Origin: Beroe forskalii
Lineage: Eukaryota; Ctenophora; Nuda; Beroida; Beroidae
Direction: 5' to 3'
Assembly (NCBI GenBank): GCA_011033025.1
Contig: WFMF01000523.1
Location: forward strand, 1 to 64,000
Length of the DNA: 64,000 bases
Positions 32,301-45,835 of the stretch are shown here, piece after piece (the stretch's first letter is position 1; the number at the start of each line of letters is the position of its first letter). Under the pieces are notes generated by a model. It saw only the letters and a program-made list of their open reading frames with translations. It was not told where the DNA came from and searched no databases. The position numbers were made by a program, and so were the translations under genes.

Positions 32301-34923
32301 AGAACCCCCTCCCCCTCCTCCTCCTCCTCCTTTGATAAGCCCCTTACTCTTCCCTATATTCTGTGAGGAAGAAGCAGTGCCCTTGGAGGTGATTATGTAG
32401 GATTTATTTGACACTGTCACATTGTTTTTACTGAGTGAGAGGAGGTTGGTTTTCAGAGGGGATACGTTGGGTTTTAGAGCTGTGACCGTCGCTGGAGTTC
32501 CATCCTTCAGAGTATGATGGCCCTTCTTGTCGGTACTGCTCTGAGATATCAACTTATTGCTGCCCATTATTGACACCTTTTTCTTCTTCGGAGATGCCCC
32601 AGGTTTTGCCGTTCTCATTTTCATCGCTCAGCTCCTCCTTCAAATCTTGTATTTTCGATAAAATCCTAGGGAATTCATCAGATAGTTACGGGAATGCGTA
32701 ATCGCTGGTCAAGGTCATCAACCATATCATTTTGGTTTTCAAACCTATTCTATTTTGATTCCATGATTTCATAGCCTCTTGCATAACGTTTTCGCCTTTG
32801 GCTCTCTTATCATTTCATTACTCACGAGTAAGAAGTAGATTTCTTGGTGAGAGTTCGTCTCCTGAACCACTGTGTAATGGGGGGTTGTCCTAGAAAGAGT
32901 ACCTCAAACATACCCCTGCTTCATGAACTGATGGTCCTTCAGAGGGCAGAGAAAACCTGCCTGCATCTTCTACTGAACGGCGGGGAACTTAATCTGGTGT
33001 TAAATTACACTTCCATCGAAATTCCATCAGATGGCCCTAAGCCCCTAAGGTTTTCTCATTTAAAGTTTTTTGTGTTCTCTGACATTTGAAGTTTATCTTT
33101 GTTCTACAAGAGGATTTACCGAGATGGTTAATGGTTATCTGTTGGGCCCATGTCTGTTCTACATTTACAATTACCCCCAAATCCGAAATAGCTAAATAGT
33201 TGCTGGTGCAGTGTTTGACTGTGAGTTGGTGGAAATATGCCAAGAATTTGATTGAAATAATGTTAATATGTCCTCACTCTGCGCGCACTGCCATCTGCAT
33301 TTCGAAGAAAATTCATATCTGCATTTTTTTGCTGTTAACAGATCATTTTTGCAGCTGTTTTAAACAGTTGATAAACTGTTAGATAGTGAAATCCAGCGCT
33401 TGTTGAAGGCAGAGGCCGGAGACAGAACGAGTGCATTGCTGCCGAGAATATCTAAGGTGTAGAAAAATGACTAGAAGTCAAAGCATGAATATCAGCAACG
33501 AAATGACTTCAGATCTTATCATCAATAACAGAATGCGGTGAATACCTATATAGTTACGAAGCAACATAACCCTTAAGTATACTCTACAATCAACCTACAA
33601 CACTACAGGAGTTATGATCGTTCGGTAGAACATATCATGATCCAGTGGATATCTAACGAGTCAGCTTGCAGTACTATCTTATACGTTATATGTATAAAAG
33701 TGAGCAGTTCTCTAGCGGAATTAGACAAGCCATTTAAACGTTGCTAGGAGAAGATATATCCATGTATGTATATATTTAGATACTAGTCACCACCCGCCTC
33801 CGCGCAGCATTAAGTCTAACAGTAATGTCTCATATCTCTTGCTGGGGGTCGTCTCACTATCACTCCAGGTACACGTGGTCGCTGTTACAACTCCTGGGTC
33901 TCTGAGTGGAGGGTGGACGGTATAACGTCATCAACTCACTACTTAAAAGCCTGATGATGACGTCATTCTCAGGCGCTGGCAACTTGTTGCGCGCATGGCG
34001 CATAGTACTTCAAGCCTGCTACTTTATAGTAATCACTCAAATATATCGTGACTTTATTGACCAACGAATTAATAACAGTTCACAAGCAGTTGTGCTGGAA
34101 ATGAAATGGAAGTTATAGGTCCGAGTAACCCTGTTCATGGTATTGTTAGGTTGCCGAGTAATATGATTGTCGCATATTGACAAGGCTTCTCCTGTTTATC
34201 GATTGGAAATACCGTTAGCAGTCCAGATACTTCCCATGAATTCCTCCATCCCTTGCTGACTTGTTCAGTACTTCGCTATAAAGTGTTTTTGGATGGCCCC
34301 TTACCAGGCAATAAGGTACAATGTACCTACCTGTCAGGGTACCTAGGCTCTTCTTGGTCGTGTAGGAGATCCTTGGTGGTTGGTACAGTGGAGGGTAAAG
34401 TGGAAGTCTCTACTGCAGTCAGTAGATAGCAGCTCCACTTAAATTTTGTCTTTTCCTCATTCCCCTGCGCCTTTTCTTCCCCAACCCCACTTTCTCAGAT
34501 TGTAATTTCTGTTTATTTTTTCTGAAGACCATACTAATTTTTTGACTTCTAAATTAAAACAATTAAATATTTTCAATGTATTAGGTATTTATTGACATAT
34601 AATATAAAAAAGATGAAATACTCGAATTCCAATTAATCGTCACTGAAATGTTCTTGAATCATTGATAATGTATATATCTGATACATTGCATTATGCATAG
34701 AATATGCATCCATGCATGCATACTGCAATTTGATATGCCAAGAACTAGCTTTCCTGCTTGATTCTTCTACTAGGAGGGGAATGGGGATGGGCCTGTGAGG
34801 GCCCAGACGGCGCCCAAGTGGGCAAGTGTAGCGGCTGCCGGTCGGAGGCGAGTGCTCCGTCGCACTTGGACCCACGGATGGGACAAGTCCCGTACCTCCC
34901 CTGTTGTCATCCTGCCGTGGCAT
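29344..34923 (-). CDS. RCC1-repeat (beta-propeller) protein
   Basis: Minus-strand exons in order: 34923-34896 (ATG at 34923, MPRQDDNRG), 34412-34331, 32665-32155, 32001-31816 (alternative acceptor at 31977), 31599-31499, 30838-30615, 30399-30261, 30037-29930 and 29489-29344 (stop 29346-29344). Phases join everywhere except inside 32665-32155, where the frame must shift by one base between about 32624 and 32545. The N-terminus has a short coiled-coil-like stretch (ILSKIQDLKEELSDE) and a Gly9 run. RCC1 hallmarks follow: ISAGHDYSVL, WGKGDHGCLGHGDT, VSAGHAHTALV, GAGHKGQLGTG, GDGENGKLGIG, VGVDHSMALTS, FAGHQFSV. Such propellers are guanine-nucleotide-exchange or protein-interaction modules; which applies here cannot be told. 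About 400-450 residues is enough for one seven-blade propeller. Its start lies 390 bp from the EF-hand gene's 3' end, on the same strand. Confidence 0.85.
30850..31290. repeat. Purine-rich degenerate minisatellite in RCC1 intron
   Basis: Runs of GGAGTGGTATAGTGGCTATG-type units (30900-31010) grade into GTGGGGAGAGGTAGTGAGGG units (31020-31200). The tract lies wholly inside the intron 30839-31498 and is strongly strand-asymmetric (G and A on plus). Confidence 0.85.
32665..34330. other. RCC1 gene intron 2
   Basis: About 1.7 kb between the exons at 34412-34331 and 32665-32155. Open frames here on the plus strand (for example 32844-33089) show no domain or splice context. Nothing else recognised. 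Confidence 0.5.
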
Positions 34924-35312
34924 GATGTTTTTTGATATCCATTACTGAACATGTGAGAATGTTGATTGATTAGGTTTTGAAGAAATATTGCAAATAAAGT
35001 TATTTCTTTACTTGTTTACTTGTCTTCAAGTCTTTATTTCTTATCTGATCAGCACCTGGATGAATACTGTTTACGTTTGCACCAGCCTTCGCAGTGGTAT
35101 TCGAATAATCCTAAGTTACTCATCAATGAGCTTCATTCTTTCATTGAGTTCTGAAAGCACTGATGGGTTTGTTTATTTCGTTTGGTAATTATCATCTTCA
35201 ACTTCTCAACTGTGCCTGCATGCCCTAAAAGACACTATGTTGATGAAGAACAAATTACTGATGGTACAACCGCGAATTCGCTGAGAGATCGCTATTGAAT
35301 GGTTCACGTGAG

Positions 35313-38300
35313 TCACTCTCCGCCCTGTTGGTTCTCGTACTGCTCAGCCAAGTTCCGGAGCTTATGAGCCCCGTTTGCGGAGGCAGTCGACTCTTTTTTG
35401 GAGGGTTGATCTTTGGTGGATTTCCGGGATTTCCTCGACTTCATCCGGTATTGGCCTTGTTCAGTGTAGAAGAAGGACGCTAATTCCTCCCTGCTTATCC
35501 TTCCGTCACTGTCCGTGTCCACGCATTGAAGAGTTGTCTGAAATGCAGAACTCTTACCCAATGGTTTTGTTAATAAAAAGGGAGATCGGGTAATAGTAAA
35601 TCAAGATTAAATTCATAGAATTTAACTGTTCATTGTTAAATTCATTGTTGAAAGTGATTCCTGTTCTGTGTTCATGGTAAATCACTCTGCCGATGATTGA
35701 TTTCACATGAAATCTGTTGACTCACGGATACGCAGTCCTGTTTCTGGATATCAGTAAGAGGAGTTCCTGCCTTCTCCATCAGGTCCATTACGAACTGTCT
35801 GATTTCCTCACCTTCCAGATACTCATTTCCTGGCACATTTTGTGAAGACTGAAGATCGAGCATTTGACAAATTGACATATATCTAACTCTTTTTTGTAAA
35901 TTTCTGATTTAATCATCTGTTTATAAAGTTGAAAGTGAACGCAGCATAATTAATACTTGTAAATTGTGTTGAATTGTATCTTACTGTCACTATCATAGTA
36001 GTCGAATATTGTATTAAATTGCTGCGTCGATAGGTTTTTCGTGAGACTCATTTTCGTCAGGACGTTGTCTTCCACGTTCAGAAAGTTCTTCATCTCGTTG
36101 AATTCTATCCGACCATCTTTGTTAAAGTCGAAGTTCTTGATTACTTCCGCAACCATCGTACTCATTTCATCTTCAGATATGGCAACTTTCTGAAGCAGCA
36201 TAATACTTATGTTTGCAATATTAGCGCATCCCAAACCATGCTCTAATTGCATATTGTATTAAATTATTAAGATTTAAGTGGGGTCATTCCATCTTTGAGA
36301 ATTTTTTATTTTCTCAGGAAGCACAGGTGCCATAGCCAATACCCTGGTTATTTTGCTCGATGTTTACCTAATTACTTAATTATCTCGCAATAGTATAGCT
36401 TTTACGTTTCACCTTAGCAGTGTGGAAACATATATGCTAATGCATAGAAAGATGCTAATTCTAACTTGCTAAGCTGTACCCCATCGTCACGAGGAAACAG
36501 CTTATCTTACCCGATTAATTTGAAGGAGATCATGCAGAAAGTTCCCAATCTCTTTCTCCTCGAGATAACCGCTTTTGTCCTTGTCATAGTGCTTCCAAAT
36601 CTCGATGAAATCCGCACAAGTCATCTTGCCATTACCTCTCAACCTGAGAGGGAACATTCAAATTCAAGGGCTTCCTTTAGAATCAGTCAATCAGATTTTG
36701 AGCTGTTCAAGTTTTTCAAAGAATTTTTGTAAGATTCCTATGGATTCCTATCATGATTTACAATAACCTGAAGTAAAGTAGGAAGTTGTCTTCAACTGGA
36801 AGGAAGCGTGTCATCTCAAGTATTTCTATCTTCCCGTCCCTATTCTCGTCGTAACACTCTATAATCGACACTCGTAGGGATTCGAGCTCTTGTTTGCACA
36901 TGTGGTGCCCCTAGGTATGATATGCACTGCATGTGTATGTGTTTGGAACATATTCGCAAACTAGTGCGATGGATTTCTTAGTGTTTGAGTTCTGCTAATT
37001 GAAAAGTCGGAAAAATGTATATGCTATAAGGTAGGTATTTTAGTCAGAGTGGCAACTGCTCACACCTCTGATACTTATAAAAGATATCTAAGACTATAAC
37101 ATATTCAAATATTACTTACTTTAAACCAAGAAATAACCTTACTTTCGACAAAAAAGAACCTACATAAGACATTGATAACATAGTCAGAAGTACTAAAATT
37201 CCACAACATACTTCGACGTGGCAAAATCTATGTATAGGTCTGTGTGATAATATCGGACTCTCGATAGTCTCTGCAATGCTGTCACATGGAAAAAAAAAGC
37301 ATTATTTAGTATAGCATGGGTGCATATGGCCATTTTTGGCCCAAATTGTCCATTTTAGCCCAAAACTTGAGATTTTTAAGGGGCTATAAATCTTGAAATT
37401 GGCTTACTTGGAATTGCGAAAAATCTGTGCAAGACTGCAAGATAATTTGATTTATTTGACTAATTGCAATGGTGCTTCATGGAAAAAGCAGATGTTAGTC
37501 ATATTTTTGGGTATTTTGGGCCATTCACGATTTCATGGTTGAAAATTTGGTTTTTTAGGAGGCTCTATATCTTGAAATTGGTCGCGATTCCAAATTCTGA
37601 AAGCAGTATTTTCTTAGTTTGTTCAAACTGTACAGGCTTAGAAACCTCAGGATGACCACATCGACAGAATTCAGAAAATTCTCTGGCATACCCTGACCCC
37701 ATCGACAAACAAATCCAAACTTATCAAATGTGTACCGTCAACTGATCAGTACAAAATATATACTTGATGAATTGGACCTGCGGGCAAACGTGACGAAACT
37801 ATTGCTGCTATATTAGAATATATCATCCCCTTCCTCTCGAGCTGGATTTAATAGGGAAATTAATAATATATTGATTTGGCGATATATATTAGATTGTACG
37901 AGTATGAATACGAGGGTGTACGGAGCTCTGATGGCTATACAATAAGCACGGGGAGCTATAATAGTAGGATATGTTTCAGGGAGTGCGAAGGAGAGCGTAG
38001 TGAAAGGAGAGTGGATGGGTGTAAATTTAAACCATTCGCTCTACCAATACCTGCTTCTGTGTGCTGGGTATTATAGTGTGATAGACCTTGGTGCAGACTA
38101 CGTCTCTATTTCTGTAGCTGACAGTCAGGAATGGGAGATTGGGGAAGTATGAAATGCTCTAGTAATGGCTTTCATGGATCAGAAGATACAGCTGAAGCAC
38201 CTTAAATCTAAATTTTCTAAGGCGAAAATAGGACACTCTCTCTCAATGGAGGACTACTGTCATTATAGTGGTTATTGGTAAAAACAGGTTGATTTCATTT

Positions 38301-41300
38301 CATGCCCAGTCACTGTGATTCTGTTGCAGACTTTGTCAAAAAACTAGAAACCCCATTTGTACATTAGTTTACAATCATTCGCCTTGGTCAAATTGAACTT
38401 ATCAGGTTTGCTCCTGCTGTCCAACAAGTTCATTCGAGAACAACTCGGATTTCAAATTTCGAAACTAAAATTCAAGTCTTAATTCTTCATTTGTACTGAC
38501 CTTACTCCAAGGATTTGAAACATGCCGGGCTATTCGCGTGACCAAATTTTCTGGTCGCTTTACTACAAAAAAGTTCAAGTTGGAAATTTAGATAGGAAAC
38601 TTAGGTAGGACTTAGACTCGTACATTTCAAATTGGTGGACTTTAACTACCGGCAATTTAATCACAGCAATTAAGACTTAATTTGCTGAAAAACACGGTAA
38701 ATTGACAGAAAACAGATGTAAGATAAGATAAAGTGCCGTAACAGCATATCTCGGTGCAAGGTGAGAATCTTATTATACAGTATTAAAATGTAGAGGTATT
38801 ATGATGATGCACCCATACAAATGATGTACTTACACTACCCAGCGATAACAAATTAGATCAATGCGAACCATGAATCCCTGGCACATGATATCTTACTAAG
38901 ACAAAACTACTGACAATTGTTGGGGATATAAAATGGCTGATGTCACTTTAGCACTTTTCACTGTCTCGATTCCTCAGAAATTTTGTAAGAAAGAAAACAT
39001 GTAATTGTAACTCCCATAAGTTTTAAAGAGCATTATTGTCAATGTCATTTGTGGTTTTCCATGGAAATTACCTAACCTTGGTCTATTTCAGGATTTGTTC
39101 CTACCTGCGCAGCGAATAGATCTGTAAGGAAGGAATCTAGCTCCTCAGACTCTATGTAGCCGTTCAGATCAGTGTCATAGTGACTCCAAACGTTCTTGAA
39201 ATCAGACGCTGCCAACCTGTGGGAGTTAATTAGAGGTATGTTTCAACAGTGATTGAACATCAGCATTTTAATTAAACTTACGTAGCAATTAGGTACATTT
39301 AAAACTAAATTAATTTCGTAGCAATTTGAATTAGGTGCTTTATAAGTTAAATGTTGATAAAATTACTTTCAAGACAACAAGATTTCTCGTTTATGAGATC
39401 AACAAAAAAGACCAGTTTTTGAAATGTTTCCTCGTCCACCCCCAGCACCACCTACTTTTTGGAACCTTTGAATATCGAGAACATCTCATCGCTGTAAGTG
39501 CCTCCCCCGCCGTGGAGCGATGAGATGTGATCTGTGTCACTCATACACTGCCGCTTACTGTACTTCCACGTGCTGCCCATTTCGAGATCACCCTTCGAAC
39601 TATAGTGGTATTTTCGTGGAAAACTCTAGTCTCAAGATTCTGTCTTCGTCTTGCAAACTGTGGAGTGCAGTCTTATTCTTTCCAAGAATGTCTTTGTTTT
39701 TTTAGCTTTTTGTTCTTATCTCCAGAAAAATGCAGTCTGATGCTTCCTTCCTGAAATTTTTCTCGTTTTAAGCTTTTGTCTATATCCCATTAAACTTGCT
39801 TACTGATGTGAGCTTTTAAGAAGCTTTGTCCATTTGAAGTATTCGTCTGCTGGTTTTTGTTTGATCAACAGTTGGGTGGGGATCTACCTAGTACTCTAGT
39901 ATCTTAATATCTTATTCAACCGAAATCTTTTGATGCTACTATGAGTACTGAGTTTGACGGTGACTCTAGGCATATTTGAAATAACTTAAGAACTCACCGT
40001 CTCTAGATCTTTATACGAAGATTAAGAAGGAATTGTAGACTTGTCAGCCATGCACAGACCCTCAGGAAATCACGGTACCGAAGGGAAGATCGTACTGTTG
40101 TATATTATACACTTGTAGCTTAACAAACGCATTGAACAGATTAACAACTGGTACACATAATCAGCGAGATGAAAGCAATCCATCAACGTTGCGGAGGCAT
40201 CGATATAAAATTAGAATAGTAGTAAAGGTGCAAGTTTATGTTTTGATATAACATATGTATATACACCAAAGTACAGCAAAGCAAATCGCATGTAATCTTG
40301 AACGAAGGAGGGCGTCTAGGGGTCACAAAGGCAAACATATCGTAGGAAAATTATCCTACCCGAGTTAAGCTCCCAAATTTATCCCGAATTTCATGGAAAT
40401 TGTTCAGTATTTTGAGTAATCATGCTTGGTTGGCTTCTCATAGTACCGTGATAGTTCTTCACAACAACAACCATAACAATCAGAGTTCAGACAGTCGCAA
40501 GCATACAGTAAGGCAGAAGATTAAGATGCGTGTAGTTCTCATGCTACTGCATTGGAAGAAGAGTGGCCTTGTCAAATCTTAAAGTTAAATATCATGACGT
40601 CCTATAGCATTAAGATAGTTATTAACTTAAATAGTTATTGAAATCTTAGATACCGTGTAAGGGATATTCATATGGTGTGAAATTTGGGGATTTTTGTACA
40701 AAAAAACATACTTTTGCACTACCAAGATTTTGTTTACCATAATCATTATCCCAATTTAAATTGAGAAATTTGGGGATTTCTGCAGAAAAAAACAGTTAAT
40801 TGCACTACCAAAATATATCGAACACTGCAATTATTTCCCATATGAATATTCCTTGTAAGGTAGTAAGGAGCTCATTAAATGCGTGGTTATCTGCTTCTTA
40901 GAGAGACAATAAAGATCTCCTTCCTCAAGTTATCGAATCTCCAATCCTCTTATTCAGGTTTTCATAAGTACCTACTACCAACGTATAACGCATTTAGTTT
41001 TACAGTAAACGTATTCTTTTACTGATGAGCAATTTAACTTCAAGTAGGTTAACCATTACTAAAACAAAACGATGAATATCAAAAACGATAACGAATGTTT
41101 GGTAACGGGATAAAAACGTAAAAAGTACAGAGTGTTATGTTTGACTTGAGTGCGTGACACCCTGGGCTCGAGAGCATGACATAGCATTAAAACAAAGTTG
41201 CAGACCGAAACGTTAATCTTTTCGAGTTACAAAGCTTAATCATGCACGGAATACATTTTGGGTTCGAATTTTCTTCCAATTTCAAACACAACGAAATACC

Positions 41301-44300
41301 CATGATCATAGTGTAAATGCATAACTAGCACCACGCTTGTGAAGTTCATAGTAGTAAATGATAACGTACTATGTTCCATAAAGCATAATAAATTATCATA
41401 CTATCTTACTTCATGATAATTTACTATGCATGACTACAAAAAGCGACGCTCGTAATATGTTTTCTAGGTTAAAGTACATTGCATAAACGGTAAACTGGTG
41501 TAGGAAGTGCTTAATGAAGGTTACCTATGTTTTGATGTATATCAAGGTTTAGCTATTCATTGAGTTTCAAAGAATGAAAATACTTTGCACTGAAAATTAC
41601 CCTCTATTCGGTGGCAAGGAGCAATCCCAGTAATACAATATCGCCTATAAATGAGAGAATAATTCATGATTCATCTATAAATGACTAAATAATGATCGGG
41701 GAAATATAATATCAATTAAAAAATAATATAATAATGCCCCGTATTCAATGTACAGACAAAAGAACCCACTCCAGCGTACTGGATTAGGCATGTGCTCTGC
41801 GAGAAGCATTCAAATTTAAATCTCGCTGTCCCTGGGATTGATGCCCATGGGTAGAAATCATTACTCTAGGTACAAAAACGTCACTATAAAAACGTCACTA
41901 AAAGCCAAATTCCTGTAAGCTTGATGTCACCTGACTGTATTTCTAAATTTCTCTAAGTGAACTAGTGACAGCTCTGTGATTGCTCCTAAATTGAGTGTCA
42001 CCCGAAGAGTTAATCACACTATATTATGAGATAGAGAGAATAAAGGAATACAACTTAATTATGCGAACTATGTTGCAGCAGCAGCAGCAATTTTTAAACA
42101 GGGTAAATTTCAAAGGATTCTAATAAACTTGCATGCAACTGGCGATTAATTGTTAAACTTTCTGCCATTATATAATGTATCCATAAGCAAATATAACTTC
42201 TGTATGCCATATCTTAATGATATATAATAATGTACATAATCTGAAATCTCATATTCGACAGTAAACCAACCCCATCTAAATGCATAGGTGTTTAACTCTA
42301 AATGCTTCAAGAATTTTTCAGATAGTGATAATTTCTATCTTAAGCTATCAATAAACGATTTGGTATAGCTTAAACCCTTATTATCTATACCTATGATGCT
42401 GTATAGCGTTTAGTAAAATAAGTGTTAGAAAAGTACACTGTAAGGACCTTAAACTGGTGCAAAAAGTACGATACTCGAACTACATATAAGAGGTTATTAA
42501 GAAACAACAATCCAATTTGAAAATATGCTTATAACTTTAAGATGACAGTACACGCACACACGTAGTAACATATGTGTGCCGTGTAACATATATGCCGAGT
42601 GAAGTGCTGGCCTGTTGTCACATCATGTCTGCTCTGTATTCAAAGTTCTAAGCCACAGCAAGGAGGCTTAGCCAGGAAATATTATGTTATTCCTGACATA
42701 TTTTACACATGGTATGTTCGCAACACAGCCCTAAACTATCTCATGGCGAGGTGAATATATGGCGCCTTAATCTTCAAGGCTTCCCTTATACTTAACAGCT
42801 TAACATAGCATAATGAAGTTCTTGAAATTTCACATATACCAGTCTATAATTTCGTGTTCTCTATTTTTGTATGTTTGTCCGTTACGAATAAAGGATGGCA
42901 CGTGCAGAAATTGCAAGAAATGGAAAGATTGCACGTTGCATGCAGCATGTTGCGCTTGCAAGTTAATTTGCGTGTGCGCGATCATTGTTGCCAAATGATG
43001 TTACAATCACAGCATTCGATCTAATAGGAAGGATTGATTTAGTAAAAGAGTTGCTGGTCCTATAGAATTTAAAATTTTCAAATATCCAAAAATCTTGATT
43101 GGCGTACGCGATAGTTGCTTCGTTGGTTTTAACCTGAGTCTGCAAGGCTCGTAGAACTAGGACTACCTTGAAGTTGCCGCGGGCCTCCTAGATTTACCTT
43201 ACCTTATTGGCCTTTATTCTTTTATTTAGTTTTGAGCCTGCCTTTTTTAACCGACACTATGCTACTATGGACAAAGGTTGAATTATTTTTGAACCATAGT
43301 CTATGTTCTGATTTGAATTTTTGATGCGTCAAAATGTAATAGCCAGAAAATGGAGAAAGCTATGATTCGAACGATGTAAAATAAAAGAGGGTTCTCTCAG
43401 AAGTGTTCTCTGTGGCCTGGGTTTCTGTCACCAGACTTGCTATATAGCATACTTATAAAGTTATGTAGTTGTCAATGTGAAATGTGATTTTAGTTAGTAT
43501 CTAACTACGCAGACAACTCCTTTATGTACTTAAGTACTTAAGTGCTCGCGGGTGCTTTGCAATGAAACGTTCACTCAAAAATAGACAAGGCTTCAACAAG
43601 TTTAGCGTTAGTGAAACTTTAAAGTTGAAGAGCTTCCATTCCGAGCTCCTTATAAAGAAATGTAGCTCAATTTGTTGCTTTCCCATAAAATTAACGGTTG
43701 GCACCAGAAAAATTTCTTTTGTCGACTTCATGATTTGTCATATTATATCCAGACTAATAACTGTGAAGTGTGAAGTCAGAGGGGTCTTAAGGGAATGTCC
43801 TTGCATTTAATATTCTAATATGATTGATGAAAATTCCTAATTCATAAAGTCTTAATTCACAAATTCTTGATTCATAAATTCTTATTTTCGTGAAAATTCC
43901 ATTTACCGTTTACGTCATAAATTGAACGTAAGATTCCAAAGAGACGTATTTCAACAGCGAAGAAGAAGGGAACCACAGAGCATATGTTACATTCTGGCCC
44001 TATCAGCTATAGTTTCCCACTAGTTACAGGGACATGGAATGATCATATTGTGGCAAATGATTGAAAATAGTGGCAAAGCAGGTGATTGCTAAGTGACAGA
44101 CAAAATTGATAAAGAAAGTGAAACAGCAAGAGACTGAGCAATTGATAGAGCAAGGGACCAAAAAGGGAAGCAGCAAGCGATAGAAAAGTAAACTATTGTA
44201 GCAAAAAAGTGACGAAAAAGTAGCAAAACAAGTGATAGAGAATATGATAGAGCAAGTAACAGAAAAATTGATATGGAATCAGAAACCGAAAGTGGAGAAA

Positions 44301-44912
44301 GTGATGTTAAGATGTTAGAGAAAAATTGTGACAAACTTCAGGAGTACCACAAAGTAACTCACAGATGATAAAACAAATGGCCAAACAAAAGGCTTGCAGG
44401 AAGGTCATATCCTATTGAGTATTGAGAGTTCTTCTCTGAGTGTGACGTGAAATCATACGCATATACGACATATAACGCATCATCACTCACATGCCAACTA
44501 ACTCTAAATTATATGGAGAGGCATGAAAACTTACAACACTCATAGTGGTACTAGTAGCCGTATATGTAAAATTAGTTAGTAAAACTCTTGAAATGAGCTG
44601 GTGAAGCCAGAAAGTTCCTGCTGGTGTGTGTCAAACATCTAAACATGTCAGAGAGGAATAATATAATGTTAGAGTGCTGAAGACCACCGGAAACACAGAG
44701 CCACGTTACTTTCTTCTCTCCCTTGTACTATGAACAATATCTCGGATGTAAACGGATAAAATCTCATATATATAACGCACATGTCAATGGTTTTAAAACG
44801 GATCAGCCAAGTTATTTGCCTGTTACTGTTTTTAAGTTTATACGATGCTAAAACTCACCTGTATCTTGTAAGAAAAGACTGGGGAGTGGCCAAACACAAA
44901 TGGTCGAGCGTC
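35313..44912 (-). CDS. Hexa-EF-hand calcium-binding protein (calbindin/calretinin/secretagogin type)
   Basis: Minus-strand exons: 44912-44859 (tentative N-terminal exon), 39216-39105, 36910-36768, 36643-36511, 36189-35985, 35829-35726 and 35537-35313 (stop 35315-35313). All phases join. One EF-hand loop falls in or across each: DTDLNGYIESEE, DENRDGKIEILE, DKDKSGYLEEKE, DFNKDGRIEFNE, DSDRNEYLEGEE (split by an intron, E in place of the central Gly) and DTDSDGRISREE. Linkers such as VEDNFLLYFR and the FIEIWKHYD/NVWSHYD helices match the calbindin-D28k family, which buffers cytosolic calcium, often in neurons or secretory cells. The C-terminus has an unusual basic/Ser stretch (RKSRKSTKDQPSKKES). 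The exon at 44859-44912 fits in phase (ends FLTRYR) but is separated by 5.6 kb, and the true start codon was not found. Without it the gene spans 35313-39216. Confidence 0.85.
36911..39104. other. EF-hand gene intron
   Basis: Contains two loosely similar stretches (about 37320-37400 and 37500-37590) that share GGGGCTATAAATCTTGAAAT-like sequence, probably remnants of one repeat. No exon recognised. Confidence 0.5.
39217..44858. other. Long EF-hand intron or 5' flank
   Basis: AT-rich, 5.6 kb. Holds a small inverted repeat, CATCTCATCGCT at about 39481 against AGCGATGAGATG at about 39516-39527, and a degenerate purine-rich tract of CAAGTGATAGAG-like units at about 44090-44345. Scattered short open frames lack domain or splice support. 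Confidence 0.5.
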
Positions 44913-45239
44913 CTGTAATAAAAACGATGAAATGAGTATGGAACTATGGAAATGTAATAGGTTAGGTAACTCAAAGGTTTCTTCATCTTTTGACGCAGAT
45001 ATTAAACCAATTTTCCTTTTTCAACAGATCAGACAGATATAAATATAATTGTCGGACCTTTTTAGCCTGAACTCCGCGACTCATGTTTTCCCTAATCGGC
45101 GCACTTATTATAAAACATTGTCCACAATATGCCGTACTTCCTTACTTCGTCATACTAGCGTCAGCAATTCGAATTCTTCAGACTTCTGTCTAAATCTCAC
45201 TGGTGTCAGCGTAACTTCAAATGATGTCAGTTGCACGCC

Positions 45240-45500
45240 AAACATATTATGTGGCGACATCATCGCACAATATGAGTGGCACCAGCTGTTCACTGGCGCC
45301 ATTGGCCCACAGTGGCTGCTCCAACCATTTCACAAGTGATAGCACGGGGCACTGGCACCAAGTGCCAACAACATACAATATTTGTGCCAACAGCTCAGGT
45401 TTCTGCGTGCCAACACTCAATCTAGCTAACAATAGTTGCACCTTAAGCTCACCACACTGGTGCCATTGGCACACAATGCTACAATAAATGCACATCACTG
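45240..45500. repeat. TGGCACCA-rich repeat fragment
   Basis: The word CACTGGCGCCATTGGCCCAC (about 45289-45308) recurs as CACTGGTGCCATTGGCACAC (about 45459-45478), and TGGCACCA/TTGGCAC words recur between. It looks like an internal part of a transposable element with no clear ends. Confidence 0.45.
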
Positions 45501-45835
45501 GCGGAGGTATCCGTCGCTGCTAAAATTTGTGGAATTGAATCCACGCGAAACCATTGGACCAACCCAAACTATGGCTAAAAACTGCTTTTTCTCGTGAAAT
45601 TTCCTGACCAGGGCGTCTGTGGTTCATAGACTTTTTTATTACTCAACTTGACACCAGTACGTTCTGTTTCATATTGATATAATGATCGATTTATTTATTA
45701 ATTGAACATCATTATTATTATTGATTTGCAGTTTACTAACACGTTATATTTTATAGTGAACACCAAGACTGGATATTGTTCTACTGCTTTTATACTATTT
45801 GCTCGTATTACTCGTCCACTCCAAAACATATCAAA

